From Streptosporangium nondiastaticum (lineage in GTDB: Bacteria > Actinomycetota > Actinomycetes > Streptomycetales > Streptomycetaceae), in contig NZ_PXWG01000011.1 of the NCBI RefSeq assembly GCF_003011965.1, forward strand, positions 42,246 to 106,245: a stretch of 64,000 bases of DNA. The letters run 5' to 3'. Below are positions 34,075 to 44,231 of the stretch, piece after piece (positions within the stretch are counted from its first letter, which is position 1; every line of letters begins with the position of its first letter). The position numbers were made by a program, and so were the translations under genes. Under the pieces are notes generated by a model. That model worked only from the letters and a program-made list of their open reading frames with translations, had not been told where the DNA came from and did not search any database.

Positions 34075-34104
34075 GAGGGGGCGGGGCATACGCCCCGCCC
34101 CCTC
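34075..34104. terminator. Bidirectional 13-bp hairpin terminator
   Basis: GAGGGGGCGGGGC (34075-34087) pairs perfectly with GCCCCGCCCCCTC (34092-34104) across ATAC. It lies between the convergent sigma-factor and copper-chaperone genes. Confidence 0.8.
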
Positions 34105-34116
34105 ACCCCTCACCCC

Positions 34117-34620
34117 TCAGCGGCTGCCCGCCCGGACGACCTCCGCCTCCACCCGCACCGTCCCCGCCTCGCGGAACCGCAGGACGACGGGAAGCCGGTC
34201 GCCGAGCTTCAGCCGCGGCGGGGCCCACACCATGACGTCCAGGCCGTGCGGGGACATCTCCAGCGTGCCGCCGGACGGCAGGGGAGCGGACTGCACCATC
34301 TCCATGTGGCCCGCGCCCTTCCGCACCACGGTGCGGCTGAGCATCGCGCCCCCGGCCGTGGGCGCTTCGACGCCGATGAGCTCGTCGTCGGCGTCGCCCT
34401 CGTTCCGTACGCGGAAGAAGGCGGCCGTGTCGTCCCGGCCGAGGGGCAGCAGCACGCGTGCCTCCTCGACCGTGACCGCCGGCGGCCGGCCCGCCGCGCC
34501 CGAGGCCGTCCAGGCGCAGAGCCCGCCGAGGGCCACGGCGCCGGCGACGACCGGCACGAGCGCGGCGCGCACGGCGGAGGCGAGGGCGGAGGGAACCGGG
34601 ATCTTCACCGGGAGCTTCAT
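34117..34620 (-). CDS. PCu(A)C-type copper chaperone
   Basis: A 167-residue exported protein with an N-terminal membrane segment or signal (VPVVAGAVALGGLCAW, residues 22-40) and a PCuAC domain. The copper ligand pattern is present: HMEMV (His/Met) and, after the usual gap, MSPHGLDVM, which supplies Met, His and Met. These extracytoplasmic proteins carry Cu(I), often to cytochrome oxidase. The N-terminus lacks a lipobox. Its start overlaps the ATPase stop (ATGA), so it is the third gene of a copper operon. It may deliver copper exported by the ATPase to enzymes outside. Confidence 0.88.
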   Translation of the reverse strand: MKLPVKIPVPSALASAVRAALVPVVAGAVALGGLCAWTASGAAGRPPAVTVEEARVLLPLGRDDTAAFFRVRNEGDADDELIGVEAPTAGGAMLSRTVVRKGAGHMEMVQSAPLPSGGTLEMSPHGLDVMVWAPPRLKLGDRLPVVLRFREAGTVRVEAEVVRAGSR

Positions 34621-37358
34621 GCGTCACCTCGCGAGGAGGCCGGGGCGGCAGCGCTCCGGCCGTGGGAACCATAGGAAGCATGGGAACCGTGAGCACCAGG
34701 GGCCGCGGGGCCGCGTCGCGAACCCCTGCCCGCCGCCGCCCGCGAGGGCACCGGCTGCCAGCCGCGCAGCCGTAGGCTGTTCGCGACCACCAGCACCGAG
34801 CTGACGGACATCGCCGCCGCGGCGACCATCGGGCTGAGCAGGCCCACCGCCGCCAGCGGCAGCGTCACCAGGTTGTAGCCGAAGGCCCACGCGAGATTGG
34901 TCCGCACCGTGGCGGACGTCCGCCGGGCCAGCCGGACGGCGTCGGCCAGGGCGCCCATGTCCTCGCGGACCAGCGTGACGTCCGCGGCGCCGATGGCCGC
35001 GTCCGTGCCGCCGCCCATCGCGATGCCGAGGTCCGCGCCGGCCAGCGCGGCCGTGTCGTTGACGCCGTCGCCGATGACCGCCACCCGGCGCCCCCGGGCG
35101 CGCAGCTCGCGCACCAGCGCGGCCTTGTCCTCGGGCGTGGCCCGCGCGTGCACCTCGGTGATGCCGAGTTCGGCGGCGACGGCCCGCGCCGCGCCCTCGC
35201 TGTCGCCCGTCGCGAGGACGGGCCGCAGGCCGAGCCGCTTGAGGTGGTCGACGGCGCGGTACGAGCCGGAGCGGACGGTGTCGCCGAGGACGATCACGGC
35301 CTCGGGCGTGCCGTCGACGCGGACGACGACCGCGGTCCGGCCGTCGCGCCCGGCGGCGTCCACGGCCTCGGCGAGCACCTGGGGGAGGCGGTCGCCGTCC
35401 GACGGGACGGGCTGTCCCTTGCGCGTGCGCGCCTTCTGCCCGCTCTTCCCGGGCTTCCGGCCGGCGGGCGCCGCCGTGGCGGGACCGGCGTCCGGCCGTA
35501 CGACCTCGACGAGCCGCTCCCCGACGCGCCCCGCGACGCCCCGGCCGGGCGTGGCCGTGAAGCCGGTGACGTCCGGCAGGGTGGGTGCGTCCGGCAGGGC
35601 GGGTGTGCCGGGCAGGGCGGGTGCGTCCGGCGTGACCGGTGAGCCCGAGGCGGCCGATGAGCCCGAGATGGCTGATGAGCCCGAGGCAGCTGACGAGACG
35701 AGCCCGTCCGCCGTGCGCCGCGCGCCGGCTGTTCCGGCCGGACCCGGCTGACTGCTCGGCTCCTCCGGACCGCCCGGCCCGGCCGCCCTGTCAGCCCCCG
35801 CCCCCTGCGCGGCCGCGTACGCGCACACCGCCCGCCCCACCGGATGCTCCGAGCCCCGCTCGACGGCCGCGGCCAGCCGCAGCGCCGCCTCCGCGCCGAG
35901 GCCGTCCGGCCGTGCCGTCACGCCCGTCACCGCCATCGAACCCGTCGTCAGCGTGCCCGTCTTGTCCAGGACGACCGTGTCCACGCGGCGCAGCCCTTCC
36001 AGCGCCTGCGGCCCGCTCACCAGGATGCCGAGGCCCGCGCCGCGGCCCGTCGCCGCCAGCAGGGCCGTGGGCGTGGCCAGCCCGAGCGCGCACGGGCAGG
36101 CGACCACGAGGACCGCCACCGCCGCGGTGACGGCCGCCTGCGGCGAGGCGCCCGCGCCCAGCCAGAAGCCGAGCACCGTCACGGCGACGGCCAGCACCGC
36201 CGGCACGAAGACGCCGGCGACGGCGTCGGCCACGCGCTGCGCCTTCGCCTTGCCCGCCTGCGCGTCCTCCACCAGCTTAGCGATGCGGGCGAGCCGGGTG
36301 TCCGCGCCGACCGCCTCGGCCCGCACCTCCAGCAGGCCGCCGGAGTTGACGGCGCCGCCGACCACGGACGAGCCCGGACCGGCCTCCACCGGCGCGCTCT
36401 CGCCGGTCACCAGCGACAGGTCCAGGGCCGAACTGCCCGCCACGACGACGCCGTCGGTCGCGACGCGCTCACCGGGCCGGACGACGAAGCGGTCGCCGAC
36501 CCGCAGCCGCTCGATCGGCACGCGGCGCTCCGTGCCGTCCGCGTCCCGCACGAGCACGTCCTTCGCGGCGAGCGAGGCGAGGGCCCGCAGCGCCGACCCC
36601 GTGCTGTGCCGCGCCCGGGCCTCCAGCAGCCTGCCGATCAGCACGAACAGGGGGACGCCCACGACCGCTTCGAGGTACACGTCCGCCGTGCCGCCCGCCA
36701 TCGACGGCACCAGCGTGAACGGCATCCGCATGTCCGGCCGCCCCGCGCCGCCGAAGAACAGGGCGTACGCGGACCAGGAGTAGGAGGCGAGCACGCCGAG
36801 CGAGACGAGCGTGTCCATGGTCGCGGCCGAGTGCCGCAGACCGCGCAGCGCCCGCTCGTGGAAGGGCCACGCGCCCCACACGGCGACCGGCGTCGCGAGC
36901 ACGAAGCACAGCCACTGCCAGTTGCGGAACTGCAGGCCGGGGGCCATGGACAGGACGAGTACGGGTACGGACAGCAGCGCCGTGACCAGCAGCCGGGTGA
37001 GCGCTCCGGCGGTCGCACCGGCATCCGCGTCCTTGTCCTTGCCGTCCTCCGGCTCGGAACCGGGCTCCGGCTCGGGCAGCGCAGCGGTGAATCCGGCGCC
37101 CTCGACGACCGCCATCAGCTCGGCCGCGGTGACTCCGGCGGGGTGGGAGACGCGGGCCCGGCCTGTGGCCAGGTTGACGGTCGCGCTCACGCCGTCCACC
37201 CTGCCCAGCTTCTTCTCCACGCGCGCGACGCACGCGGCGCAGGTCATGCCGCCGACGATCAGCTCGGTGGTCGCGGTCGCGGTCGCGGTCCCGGTCTCGG
37301 TCGTGGTTGCACTCATGCTCGTGCTCGTGCTCGTGCTTGTGCTTGTGCCCGTGCTCAC
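34617..37358 (-). CDS. copA: Copper-exporting P1B-type ATPase
   Basis: A 913-residue P1B-ATPase. Order: Ser/Thr repeat (1-30), heavy-metal domain with GMTCAACVARVE (near 37-50), eight membrane helices, TGES (actuator), CPC ion site (VVACPCALGLATP), DKTGT phosphorylation site, SEHPVGR nucleotide motif and GDGVNDTAALAGADLGIAMG. The CPC site indicates monovalent Cu/Ag export. The ATP-binding domain carries an unusual insert of about 90 residues rich in Ser/Gly/Ala/Pro (repeats of SSAASG and ALPDAP) after SEHPVGR, plus a basic insert later, so it is longer than most homologues. GTG 37358 overlaps the stop of the upstream Met-rich peptide gene; ATG 37316 is an alternative. It is the second gene of the copper operon. 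Confidence 0.92.
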   Translation of the reverse strand: MSTGTSTSTSTSTSMSATTTETGTATATATTELIVGGMTCAACVARVEKKLGRVDGVSATVNLATGRARVSHPAGVTAAELMAVVEGAGFTAALPEPEPGSEPEDGKDKDADAGATAGALTRLLVTALLSVPVLVLSMAPGLQFRNWQWLCFVLATPVAVWGAWPFHERALRGLRHSAATMDTLVSLGVLASYSWSAYALFFGGAGRPDMRMPFTLVPSMAGGTADVYLEAVVGVPLFVLIGRLLEARARHSTGSALRALASLAAKDVLVRDADGTERRVPIERLRVGDRFVVRPGERVATDGVVVAGSSALDLSLVTGESAPVEAGPGSSVVGGAVNSGGLLEVRAEAVGADTRLARIAKLVEDAQAGKAKAQRVADAVAGVFVPAVLAVAVTVLGFWLGAGASPQAAVTAAVAVLVVACPCALGLATPTALLAATGRGAGLGILVSGPQALEGLRRVDTVVLDKTGTLTTGSMAVTGVTARPDGLGAEAALRLAAAVERGSEHPVGRAVCAYAAAQGAGADRAAGPGGPEEPSSQPGPAGTAGARRTADGLVSSAASGSSAISGSSAASGSPVTPDAPALPGTPALPDAPTLPDVTGFTATPGRGVAGRVGERLVEVVRPDAGPATAAPAGRKPGKSGQKARTRKGQPVPSDGDRLPQVLAEAVDAAGRDGRTAVVVRVDGTPEAVIVLGDTVRSGSYRAVDHLKRLGLRPVLATGDSEGAARAVAAELGITEVHARATPEDKAALVRELRARGRRVAVIGDGVNDTAALAGADLGIAMGGGTDAAIGAADVTLVREDMGALADAVRLARRTSATVRTNLAWAFGYNLVTLPLAAVGLLSPMVAAAAMSVSSVLVVANSLRLRGWQPVPSRAAAGRGSRRGPAAPGAHGSHASYGSHGRSAAAPASSRGDA

Positions 37359-37594
37359 CGTCCACCGCCCATGCCGTGCATCCCGCCCATACCGCTCATG
37401 CCATCCATGCCGCCCATCCCGCCGCCGGAACCCGAACCGGAACCGGAACCAGATCCACCGCCGGTGCGGTGTATCCCCGGAGCGGCCGGCCCGGCGGCCG
37501 TGCCGGCGGCGTACGCGACTCCGAAAAGGGCTGCCAGGAGCAGGACGAAACCGGCCAGGGTTCCGTACGGACTGAGGGGGCGTCGTGGGGTCAT
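37355..37594 (-). CDS. Small Met/Gly-rich single-pass membrane protein
   Basis: A 79-residue protein: a short basic start, one membrane helix (GTLAGFVLLLAALFGVAYAA) and an outside tail of Gly/Ser repeats ending in MGGMDGMSGMGGMHGMGGG. The regularly spaced Met plus His resemble Cu(I)-binding tails. It is the first gene of the copper operon, and its stop overlaps the ATPase start (GTGA). It could pass copper to or from the ATPase. The family is not recognised. It is divergent from the P450/isocyanide synthase operon; the 237-bp gap between them holds the promoter element listed next. Confidence 0.78.
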   Translation of the reverse strand: MTPRRPLSPYGTLAGFVLLLAALFGVAYAAGTAAGPAAPGIHRTGGGSGSGSGSGSGGGMGGMDGMSGMGGMHGMGGGR

Positions 37595-37676
37595 CCGGTC
37601 ATCGTGGCACGCGGCCCGGCCCGTTCGGCCGCCCGCGACCGGCTCGCGGCGCGTGAGGATCGTCCCTTCCGTCCGC

Positions 37677-37707
37677 GGGAACCAGGGGCCCTCCGCGGCC
37701 GACTACC
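37677..37707 (+). promoter_or_regulatory. ECF-type promoter candidate for the P450/isocyanide operon
   Basis: GGGAACC (37677-37683), a 16-base spacer and CGACTACC (37700-37707) lie 124 bases before the P450 start. The same two boxes with the same spacer occur at 44232-44262 before the metallophore transporter. The -35 box resembles the GGAAC class read by ECF sigma factors. Nothing else notable is seen in 37595-37831. Confidence 0.55.
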
Positions 37708-37831
37708 TGGAGATACGGAACCCGTACGCGCGACGGGACACCGGTATGAAATTCCGCCGCACCGGCGGGAACTCACCCCGCCGCCCGTCCGACTTCTCAG
37801 GGGTCCACGACTTCGCGAGGAGCCCTTCACC

Positions 37832-39157
37832 GTGTCCCTGCCTGAGCCGAACGAGCCGTCCGAGGCCTCCCCGCTGCCCGATCCGGTCCCCCTCTACGGG
37901 CCCGGGTACAAGCGGGACCCCTACCCGCTGTACGCGCGCATGCGGGAAGCCGGCCCGATCCACCGGGTCCTCTTCCCCAGCGGGGTCACCGCCTGGCTCG
38001 TCACCGGCCACGAGGCCGCCCAGAAGACCCTCGCCGACCCCCGGCTCGGCAAGAACCACGACCGCGGCAACGACCGCTGGCGCGAGCGCGCCTCGATCAT
38101 GCCCGAGCCGCAGCACTCGCAGCTGCAGGTGCACCTGCTCCACCAGGACCCGCCCAAGCACACCACGATGCGGCGCCTGGTGACGGACGCGTTCGCGCCG
38201 CGGCGCGTCGAGGGGATGCGGGCGCGCTTCCAGGAGATGGCCGACGCGCTCGTCGACGCCATGCCGGCGGACGCGGCGACCGGCTCCGCCGAGCCCGCCG
38301 AGCTCTCCGAGCCCGCCGAACCCCTCGACCTCGTGCGGTGCTTCGCCGCCCGTTTCCCCTTCCAGGTCCTCGCCGAGGTCATCGGCCTGCCGCCGCACCT
38401 GGCCGCCCGCTTCCGCCGCGAGTGGGGCAAGGTCGTGGCGCCCGTCGGCCCCGCGGACCCCGGGCGGCCCGCCTACGAGGCTCTGCTCCGCGAACTCCAG
38501 GGCTACATCGCCGAGGTCGTCGCCGACCGCCGCGGCGCGCCCGGCGACGGGCTGCTCAGCCGGCTGGTCGCCGCCCGCGACGGCGGCGAACTGACCCAGG
38601 AGGAGCTGGACTCGATGATCTTCCAGCTGCTGGTCGCCGGCCAGGAACCCGTCACCAACCAGATCACCACCGCGATGGTGTCTCTGCTCCGCCGGCCCGA
38701 CGCGCTGGCGCGGCTGCGCGCCGAACCGGAGCTCATGCCGGCCGCCGTCGAGGAACTGATGCGCCTCGACAGCGCCTTCGAGCTGACGACCTGGCGGTTC
38801 CTCGCCGAAGATGCGGACCTGCACGGCACGCGGGTGCCCGCCGGCGACTCCGTGATCGTCTCCCTGTGCGCCGCCAACCGCGACCCCGAGCGCTTCCCCG
38901 ACCCCGACACCCTCGACCTGGACCGGGCCCAGGGCTCGCACCTCGCCTTCGGCCACGGCATCCACTTCTGCCCCGGCGCGGCCCTCGCCCGGATCGAACT
39001 CCAGGTGGCCCTCGGGACGTTGCTGGCCCGGCTGCCCGGCCTGCGGCTCGCCGTGCCCGAGGAGGAGCTGCCCTGGATCCCCGCCGTCCTCGGCCGCGGC
39101 ACCGTCGAGCTGCCCGTCGCCTTCGACCGGCCCGGCTGCCCGCTCGGACGGGGGTGA
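37832..39157 (+). CDS. Cytochrome P450 paired with isocyanide synthase
   Basis: A 441-residue soluble class I P450. The I-helix motif is LLVAGQEPVTNQI (Gln-Glu-Pro in place of the usual His-Glu-Thr), ExxR is EELMR, and the heme loop is FGHGIHFCPGAALA with the Cys ligand. The unusual I-helix lacks the acid-alcohol pair, which could mean altered oxygen chemistry such as phenol coupling. GAGGAG lies about 10 bases before GTG 37832. Its stop overlaps the start of a Dit1/PvcA-type gene. In yeast Dit1 pairs with the P450 Dit2 to form dityrosine, and in hazimycin-type pathways an isocyanide synthase pairs with an oxidase. It therefore probably oxidises or couples an isocyanide amino acid. Confidence 0.92.
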   Translation: MSLPEPNEPSEASPLPDPVPLYGPGYKRDPYPLYARMREAGPIHRVLFPSGVTAWLVTGHEAAQKTLADPRLGKNHDRGNDRWRERASIMPEPQHSQLQVHLLHQDPPKHTTMRRLVTDAFAPRRVEGMRARFQEMADALVDAMPADAATGSAEPAELSEPAEPLDLVRCFAARFPFQVLAEVIGLPPHLAARFRREWGKVVAPVGPADPGRPAYEALLRELQGYIAEVVADRRGAPGDGLLSRLVAARDGGELTQEELDSMIFQLLVAGQEPVTNQITTAMVSLLRRPDALARLRAEPELMPAAVEELMRLDSAFELTTWRFLAEDADLHGTRVPAGDSVIVSLCAANRDPERFPDPDTLDLDRAQGSHLAFGHGIHFCPGAALARIELQVALGTLLARLPGLRLAVPEEELPWIPAVLGRGTVELPVAFDRPGCPLGRG

Positions 39158-40173
39158 ACGCGTCCATGTCGCAGGCCATGCTGACCCTTCCGGCCGTTCC
39201 TGCCCTTCCGACGGCTGCCGCCGCCCCTTCGCCCGAGCCCGTGAGGGCCTTGGAAACCGTAGGAGCCATGGAATCCGTGGAGTCGCGGATCCTCCGCCTC
39301 CTCCTCCCGTACCACCGCACCACCGGGGCCGGGTCCGCGGACCCCGCCGACTTCCCGGAGCAGCTGCGTCAGATACGGCAGTTCACGGACGCCGGTGAGC
39401 CCGTCCTCTTCACCCTGCCCGGCTTCCCGTGCAAGTCCCCCAACCCCGCCAAGGTCCTCGGGCACCTGCCCGACGAGGGCGAACGCCTCTCGCTGGCCTT
39501 CCTCGACCGGCTCTGCGCGCGCATCGGCGAGATCCACGCGCCCGGCGCGCGGATACTGATCTGCTCCGACGGCCACATCTTCGGAGACCTCATCCACGTG
39601 CCCGACGAGCACATCGACGCCTACGGCGACGAACTGCGCAGCCTGATCGCCGGGGAAGGGCTCACCAGGCTGGACACGTTCGACCTGCGCGACGTCCACG
39701 GGGACCTGGACCACGACACCAAGCGGCGGCTCGTCACGGAGGCCTACGCGCCGCCGGTCGAGGAGCTGCGGGCCCTGGTGCGCGGCGACGAGGAGACGGC
39801 ACGGCTCTACCGCGGCATCACCCGCTTCCTCGTCGAGGACACCGCGGACTTCACCGGCACGCGGTCCGCGCTGCAGCGCGAGTGCCGGACCCGCGCGTAC
39901 GGCGTCATCGCGCGCAGCCGCGCCTGGGGCGACCTCATCGCCGACTGCCACCCGCGGTCCGTCCGCCTGTCCATCCACCCGCAGCGCCCGGGTGCGGAGA
40001 AGTTCGGCATCCGCCTGCTGGAGGCGGAGGACGCGTGGGCCACGCCGTGGCACACGGCGGTCCTGCGGGGGCGCGGGGGAGAGGCGCGCCTCGTGCGCCG
40101 GGCGGAGGCGGAGGGGCTGGGGCGCCTGGTCCTCCGTGAGGGCCGCCCGAGCCACTTCGAGGAATGCCGGTGA
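39154..40173 (+). CDS. Isocyanide synthase, Dit1/PvcA family
   Basis: A 339-residue protein of the DIT1/PvcA family. The recognisable core is FTLPGFPCKSPNPAKVLG (near residue 90), then LPDEGERLSLAFLDRLC, ILICSDGHIFGDLIHVPDEH and DTFDLRDVHGDLDHDTKRR. PvcA and relatives turn the amino group of tyrosine or tryptophan into an isonitrile using ribulose 5-phosphate. The substrate here is unknown. The C-terminal SVRLSIHPQ and the late WHTAVL segment are typical of the family. GTG 39154 overlaps the P450 stop; ATG 39166 is an alternative. No 2OG-type PvcB is present; the P450 takes its place. Copper genes next door suggest a copper-binding isocyanide. Confidence 0.9.
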   Translation: MNASMSQAMLTLPAVPALPTAAAAPSPEPVRALETVGAMESVESRILRLLLPYHRTTGAGSADPADFPEQLRQIRQFTDAGEPVLFTLPGFPCKSPNPAKVLGHLPDEGERLSLAFLDRLCARIGEIHAPGARILICSDGHIFGDLIHVPDEHIDAYGDELRSLIAGEGLTRLDTFDLRDVHGDLDHDTKRRLVTEAYAPPVEELRALVRGDEETARLYRGITRFLVEDTADFTGTRSALQRECRTRAYGVIARSRAWGDLIADCHPRSVRLSIHPQRPGAEKFGIRLLEAEDAWATPWHTAVLRGRGGEARLVRRAEAEGLGRLVLREGRPSHFEECR

Positions 40174-40383
40174 ACGCCGATGAACGCCGGTGAGCACTGA
40201 CGGGCGTGCGACGGGCGTTCAGCGGGTGCTCAGGTGGTCAGCGCCCGCACCACGGCCTGGAGCACGCGCCACAGCCCGCCGAGGGCGCCCAGCTCGATCG
40301 CGGCGTCCGCGGCGTCCACGGCCAGCTCGGCGCGTTCGCCGCGCCGGCACGGCCGGCACTGACCGCGCCGGAGGGCCGTTCTG

Positions 40384-40716
40384 TCACCTGCGCTGCGTGA
40401 ACGGCTCGCAGCCCGAGAACGTGACGGTGCCGTCCCCCTCCGCGAGCGTGACGATGACCTGCTCGCCCTTCTTCGCGGCCTTGAACTGCGGCACCTTGCC
40501 GGACTTCGGATCCGTCGACACGGTGCACAGCCCCATGGGGTCGTCGTTCGCGCCCTTGCCGCCTCCCTTGGCCACCGCGAGGACCACGATCCATGCGAGA
40601 AAGGCCCCGAGCGCCGTAAGAACGCGCCGGCGTGACGCAGGTCGGGTCGTCGTGCTGCGGGAGGCCGGCGGACACCCCCCGCCCCCCGGGCGATCACCTG
40701 GGCGACGTTCGCACAT
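40384..40716 (-). CDS. Hypothetical membrane-anchored protein
   Basis: A 110-residue protein from ATG 40716: an Arg/Pro/Gly-rich start, one membrane helix (VLTALGAFLAWIVVLAVA) and an outside domain of about 60 residues with two cysteines (GLCTVST and FSGCEPF) that could form a disulfide. The family is not recognised. The stretch 40174-40383 to its left shows only a short minus-strand frame ending in ALGGLWRVLQAVVRALTT at 40230, too short and without a start to call a gene. The gene is divergent from the DhaL-DhaM gene. Confidence 0.65.
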   Translation of the reverse strand: MCERRPGDRPGGGGCPPASRSTTTRPASRRRVLTALGAFLAWIVVLAVAKGGGKGANDDPMGLCTVSTDPKSGKVPQFKAAKKGEQVIVTLAEGDGTVTFSGCEPFTQRR

Positions 40717-40787
40717 TACGCTGAGCCGGGCCGGGCCTTGCTGTTCACGGAGTTGTTCACGGAGTCGTCCACCGAGGAGCACCGCAC

Positions 40788-41885
<1,098 letters not shown>

Positions 41886-42006
41886 GTCAAGAGGCGGCGG
41901 CGCCAAGATCGCAGCGTGGCCGGGGCGCGTCACCCGTGCCAGGGTGTAATGGCACAAATGCCCCTATGTGTCCCTAACCTCGTTCCGGCGTGGAGGTCCC
42001 GCCACG

Positions 42007-43212
42007 GTGTCGTCGCGCAGACTCCCCTTCGCGCTGGTCCTCGCCTACCTCGGGGCCATTGTCGCCGTCGACCTGATGACACCGTCGAACCTCCGCCTGG
42101 ACGTCTACGCCGCCCTCGCCCCGATGACGGCCGCGGCCTTGTGCACGTACCGGCAGACGGTGTTCGTCGGCGTCCTCGACTTCTGCCTGATGGTCGCCCA
42201 CCACGGCGTCGTCAACGGTGAGGTGGCCGTCAACCGGGTCGGCTCGTTCGTCGGCAACGCCCTGATGGTCGGCGCGAGCATCGCCGTGGCCCGGCTGCGG
42301 CGCGACGCGGAGTTGCTGCTGGAGCGCGTGCGGGCCACCGGCGAGGCCGCGCAGCGGGCGCTGCTGCGGCCGCTGCCGCTGCGCACGCACAGCGTGGTCG
42401 TCGACGGCTTCTACGTGTCCTCGCAGCGGGAGGCGCTCGTCGGCGGCGACCTGTACGAGGTGGTGGACACGCCGTACGGGACGCGCGTGCTCATCGGTGA
42501 CGTACGGGGCAAGGGGCTCGGCACGCTGGGCGCGGGGGCGGCGGTGCTGACGGCCTTCCGCGAGGCGGCCTACCACCGGCGCGACCTGGAGGGCGGGGTC
42601 GTGGCGATGGAGCAGGGGCTGTACCGCTACCACCGGTCCGCGGAGTACCAGGCGCGGCTGCAGCCGGAGCGGCACGGCGGGCGGCCGGAGGACGTGCGGA
42701 TGCGGGCGGCCGAGGAGTTCGTGACGGCGCTGGTCTTCGGCACGGAGGAGGGCCCGGGCGACCCCGGCCCGGGCGGTCCGGGCGCGGGCGGGCACGTGCC
42801 GGTGGCGTTCGTGGACTGCGGGCACCTCGCGCCGTTCCTGATCGGCGCGGACGGCGGGGTGCGCGAGCTGGAACCGGCCGACGCGGGGCTGCCCTTGGGC
42901 CTCGGCGACCTGGCCGCGGCGCCGCGGACCGCGCAGCGCGTCGCCCTGCCGCCCGGCTGCCGGGTGCTGGCCTGCACCGACGGGGTGACCGAGGCCCGGT
43001 CGCCGGGCGGTGGCTTCTATCCGCTGGCGGAGCGGCTCGACGCGTGGGCCGCCCTGCCCACGCCCCGGCTGCTGGAGCGGCTGCGCGCGGACCTCGACGC
43101 GCACACGGGCGGGCGGCTGCAGGACGACGTGGCGGTGCTGGTCATGGAGCGGGCGGCGGAGTACGGGGCGGCTGCCGCCGAGGGGGAGGAGGAGCGGGCC
43201 CCGGCTCCGTAG
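42007..43212 (+). CDS. Membrane-bound PP2C (SpoIIE-type) Ser/Thr phosphatase
   Basis: A 401-residue protein: about four membrane helices in the first 95 residues (FALVLAYLGAIVAVDLM onward), a short coiled stretch (ARLRRDAELLLERVRATG) and a SpoIIE/PP2C domain (about 120-390). Metal sites are seen in EALVGGDLYEVVD, IGDVRGKGLG, FVDCGHLAP, ACTDGVTEAR and LQDDVAVLVM. Such phosphatases act on anti-anti-sigma proteins or related switches. GTG 42007 is chosen because GGAGG lies 10 bases upstream; GTG 41968 is an alternative without such a site. No kinase or antagonist gene is adjacent. Confidence 0.88.
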   Translation: MSSRRLPFALVLAYLGAIVAVDLMTPSNLRLDVYAALAPMTAAALCTYRQTVFVGVLDFCLMVAHHGVVNGEVAVNRVGSFVGNALMVGASIAVARLRRDAELLLERVRATGEAAQRALLRPLPLRTHSVVVDGFYVSSQREALVGGDLYEVVDTPYGTRVLIGDVRGKGLGTLGAGAAVLTAFREAAYHRRDLEGGVVAMEQGLYRYHRSAEYQARLQPERHGGRPEDVRMRAAEEFVTALVFGTEEGPGDPGPGGPGAGGHVPVAFVDCGHLAPFLIGADGGVRELEPADAGLPLGLGDLAAAPRTAQRVALPPGCRVLACTDGVTEARSPGGGFYPLAERLDAWAALPTPRLLERLRADLDAHTGGRLQDDVAVLVMERAAEYGAAAAEGEEERAPAP

Positions 43213-43298
43213 GGCGGGCCCGGCCCCGTGACGACCTGCGGCGGCCCGTCCGCGGGGCGGACCCGCAGGCGCGACCCGCAGGTTCGATCCGCGGCCCC

Positions 43299-44132
43299 TC
43301 AGCGGCTGAACAGCTCGAACGCCACCCCCGGCCGCCCCCCGAACCGCGCCGCGACGCCCCGCATGCTGCCCTCCAGGAACGTGCGGCAGTACGTCTCCGG
43401 GTCCTCCTTCGTCAGCGCCTCGATGTACGTGCGGTGGCAGAGGAGTGAGGCGACGGCCCGCTCCAGGCCGCTGCTCGCGTCGACGGCGTGGGTGGGCTGA
43501 GGGGAGCCGGCCACCGCCACGTAGCGCACGCCGTCCCAGGGCACGAGGCCCTGCTCGGTGAGCTCGGGGAAGATCCAGCGGTTGCCGGCGTCGCCGACGG
43601 CGTCGAGGACGGCCCGGCCGACGTTGCGGTGGTCGGGCGTGTTCCAGTACGTGCCGCCCCAGGTGTCGTGGTGGTTGAGCGTGAGGACGAGCTCGGGGCG
43701 GTGGCGGCGGATGGCGGCGGCGAAGTCGCGGCGCAGGGCCGTGCCGTACTCGATGACGCCGTCGGGGTGGCCGAGGAACTCGACGGTCGCCACCCCCACG
43801 GCGGCGGCGCTCGCCCGCTGCTCGCGCTCGCGCAGCGGCCCGGCCTCGGCGGGGGAGAGGGTGTCGATCCCGGCCTCGCCGACGCTGGCCAGCAGATAGA
43901 CGCACTCGCGGCCGTCGTCCAGCCAGGAGGCGATGGCGGCGGAGGCACCGTATTCGAGGTCGTCGGGGTGGGCGACGATCGCGAGGGCGCGCCGCCAGTC
44001 AGTGGGCATCTCCTTGAGCTGACCGGCGGGCTGCACGGCCCCGGGCGCGGCCTCCGCCGTGCCCTCCGTGCCCTCCGTACCCTCCGTCCCCGCCGTGGCC
44101 GTCGCACCCGTCACGTCCGTCGCATCCGCCAT
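43299..44132 (-). CDS. PIG-L (LmbE) family deacetylase
   Basis: A 277-residue zinc deacetylase. The metal motif AHPDDLEYG lies near residue 54, with LTLNHHDTWGG and NTPDHRNVG supplying the other ligands. The first 40 residues are a Thr/Gly/Glu repeat. The family removes acetyl groups from GlcNAc-type substrates, as in mycothiol, antibiotic and siderophore pathways. GGGAG lies 6 bases before ATG 44132. It is divergent from the metallophore transporter, so it could process a metal-binding molecule, but nothing proves this link. Confidence 0.88.
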   Translation of the reverse strand: MADATDVTGATATAGTEGTEGTEGTAEAAPGAVQPAGQLKEMPTDWRRALAIVAHPDDLEYGASAAIASWLDDGRECVYLLASVGEAGIDTLSPAEAGPLREREQRASAAAVGVATVEFLGHPDGVIEYGTALRRDFAAAIRRHRPELVLTLNHHDTWGGTYWNTPDHRNVGRAVLDAVGDAGNRWIFPELTEQGLVPWDGVRYVAVAGSPQPTHAVDASSGLERAVASLLCHRTYIEALTKEDPETYCRTFLEGSMRGVAARFGGRPGVAFELFSR

Positions 44133-44231
44133 CACGGTCTCCCTCAGCCTGTCGGATCCGCCCCCGGGGCGCGCCGCGCGCCGTCGGCAGGGCGTTCGAT
44201 GAAGCGTACGTCGCAGTTCTTCGCGACACGC

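Noticed and set aside
40230..40383. Short minus-strand frame ending in ALGGLWRVLQAVVRALTT
   Set aside because: Protein-like but lacks a usable start or ribosome site and would be about 30 residues; kept only as a note.
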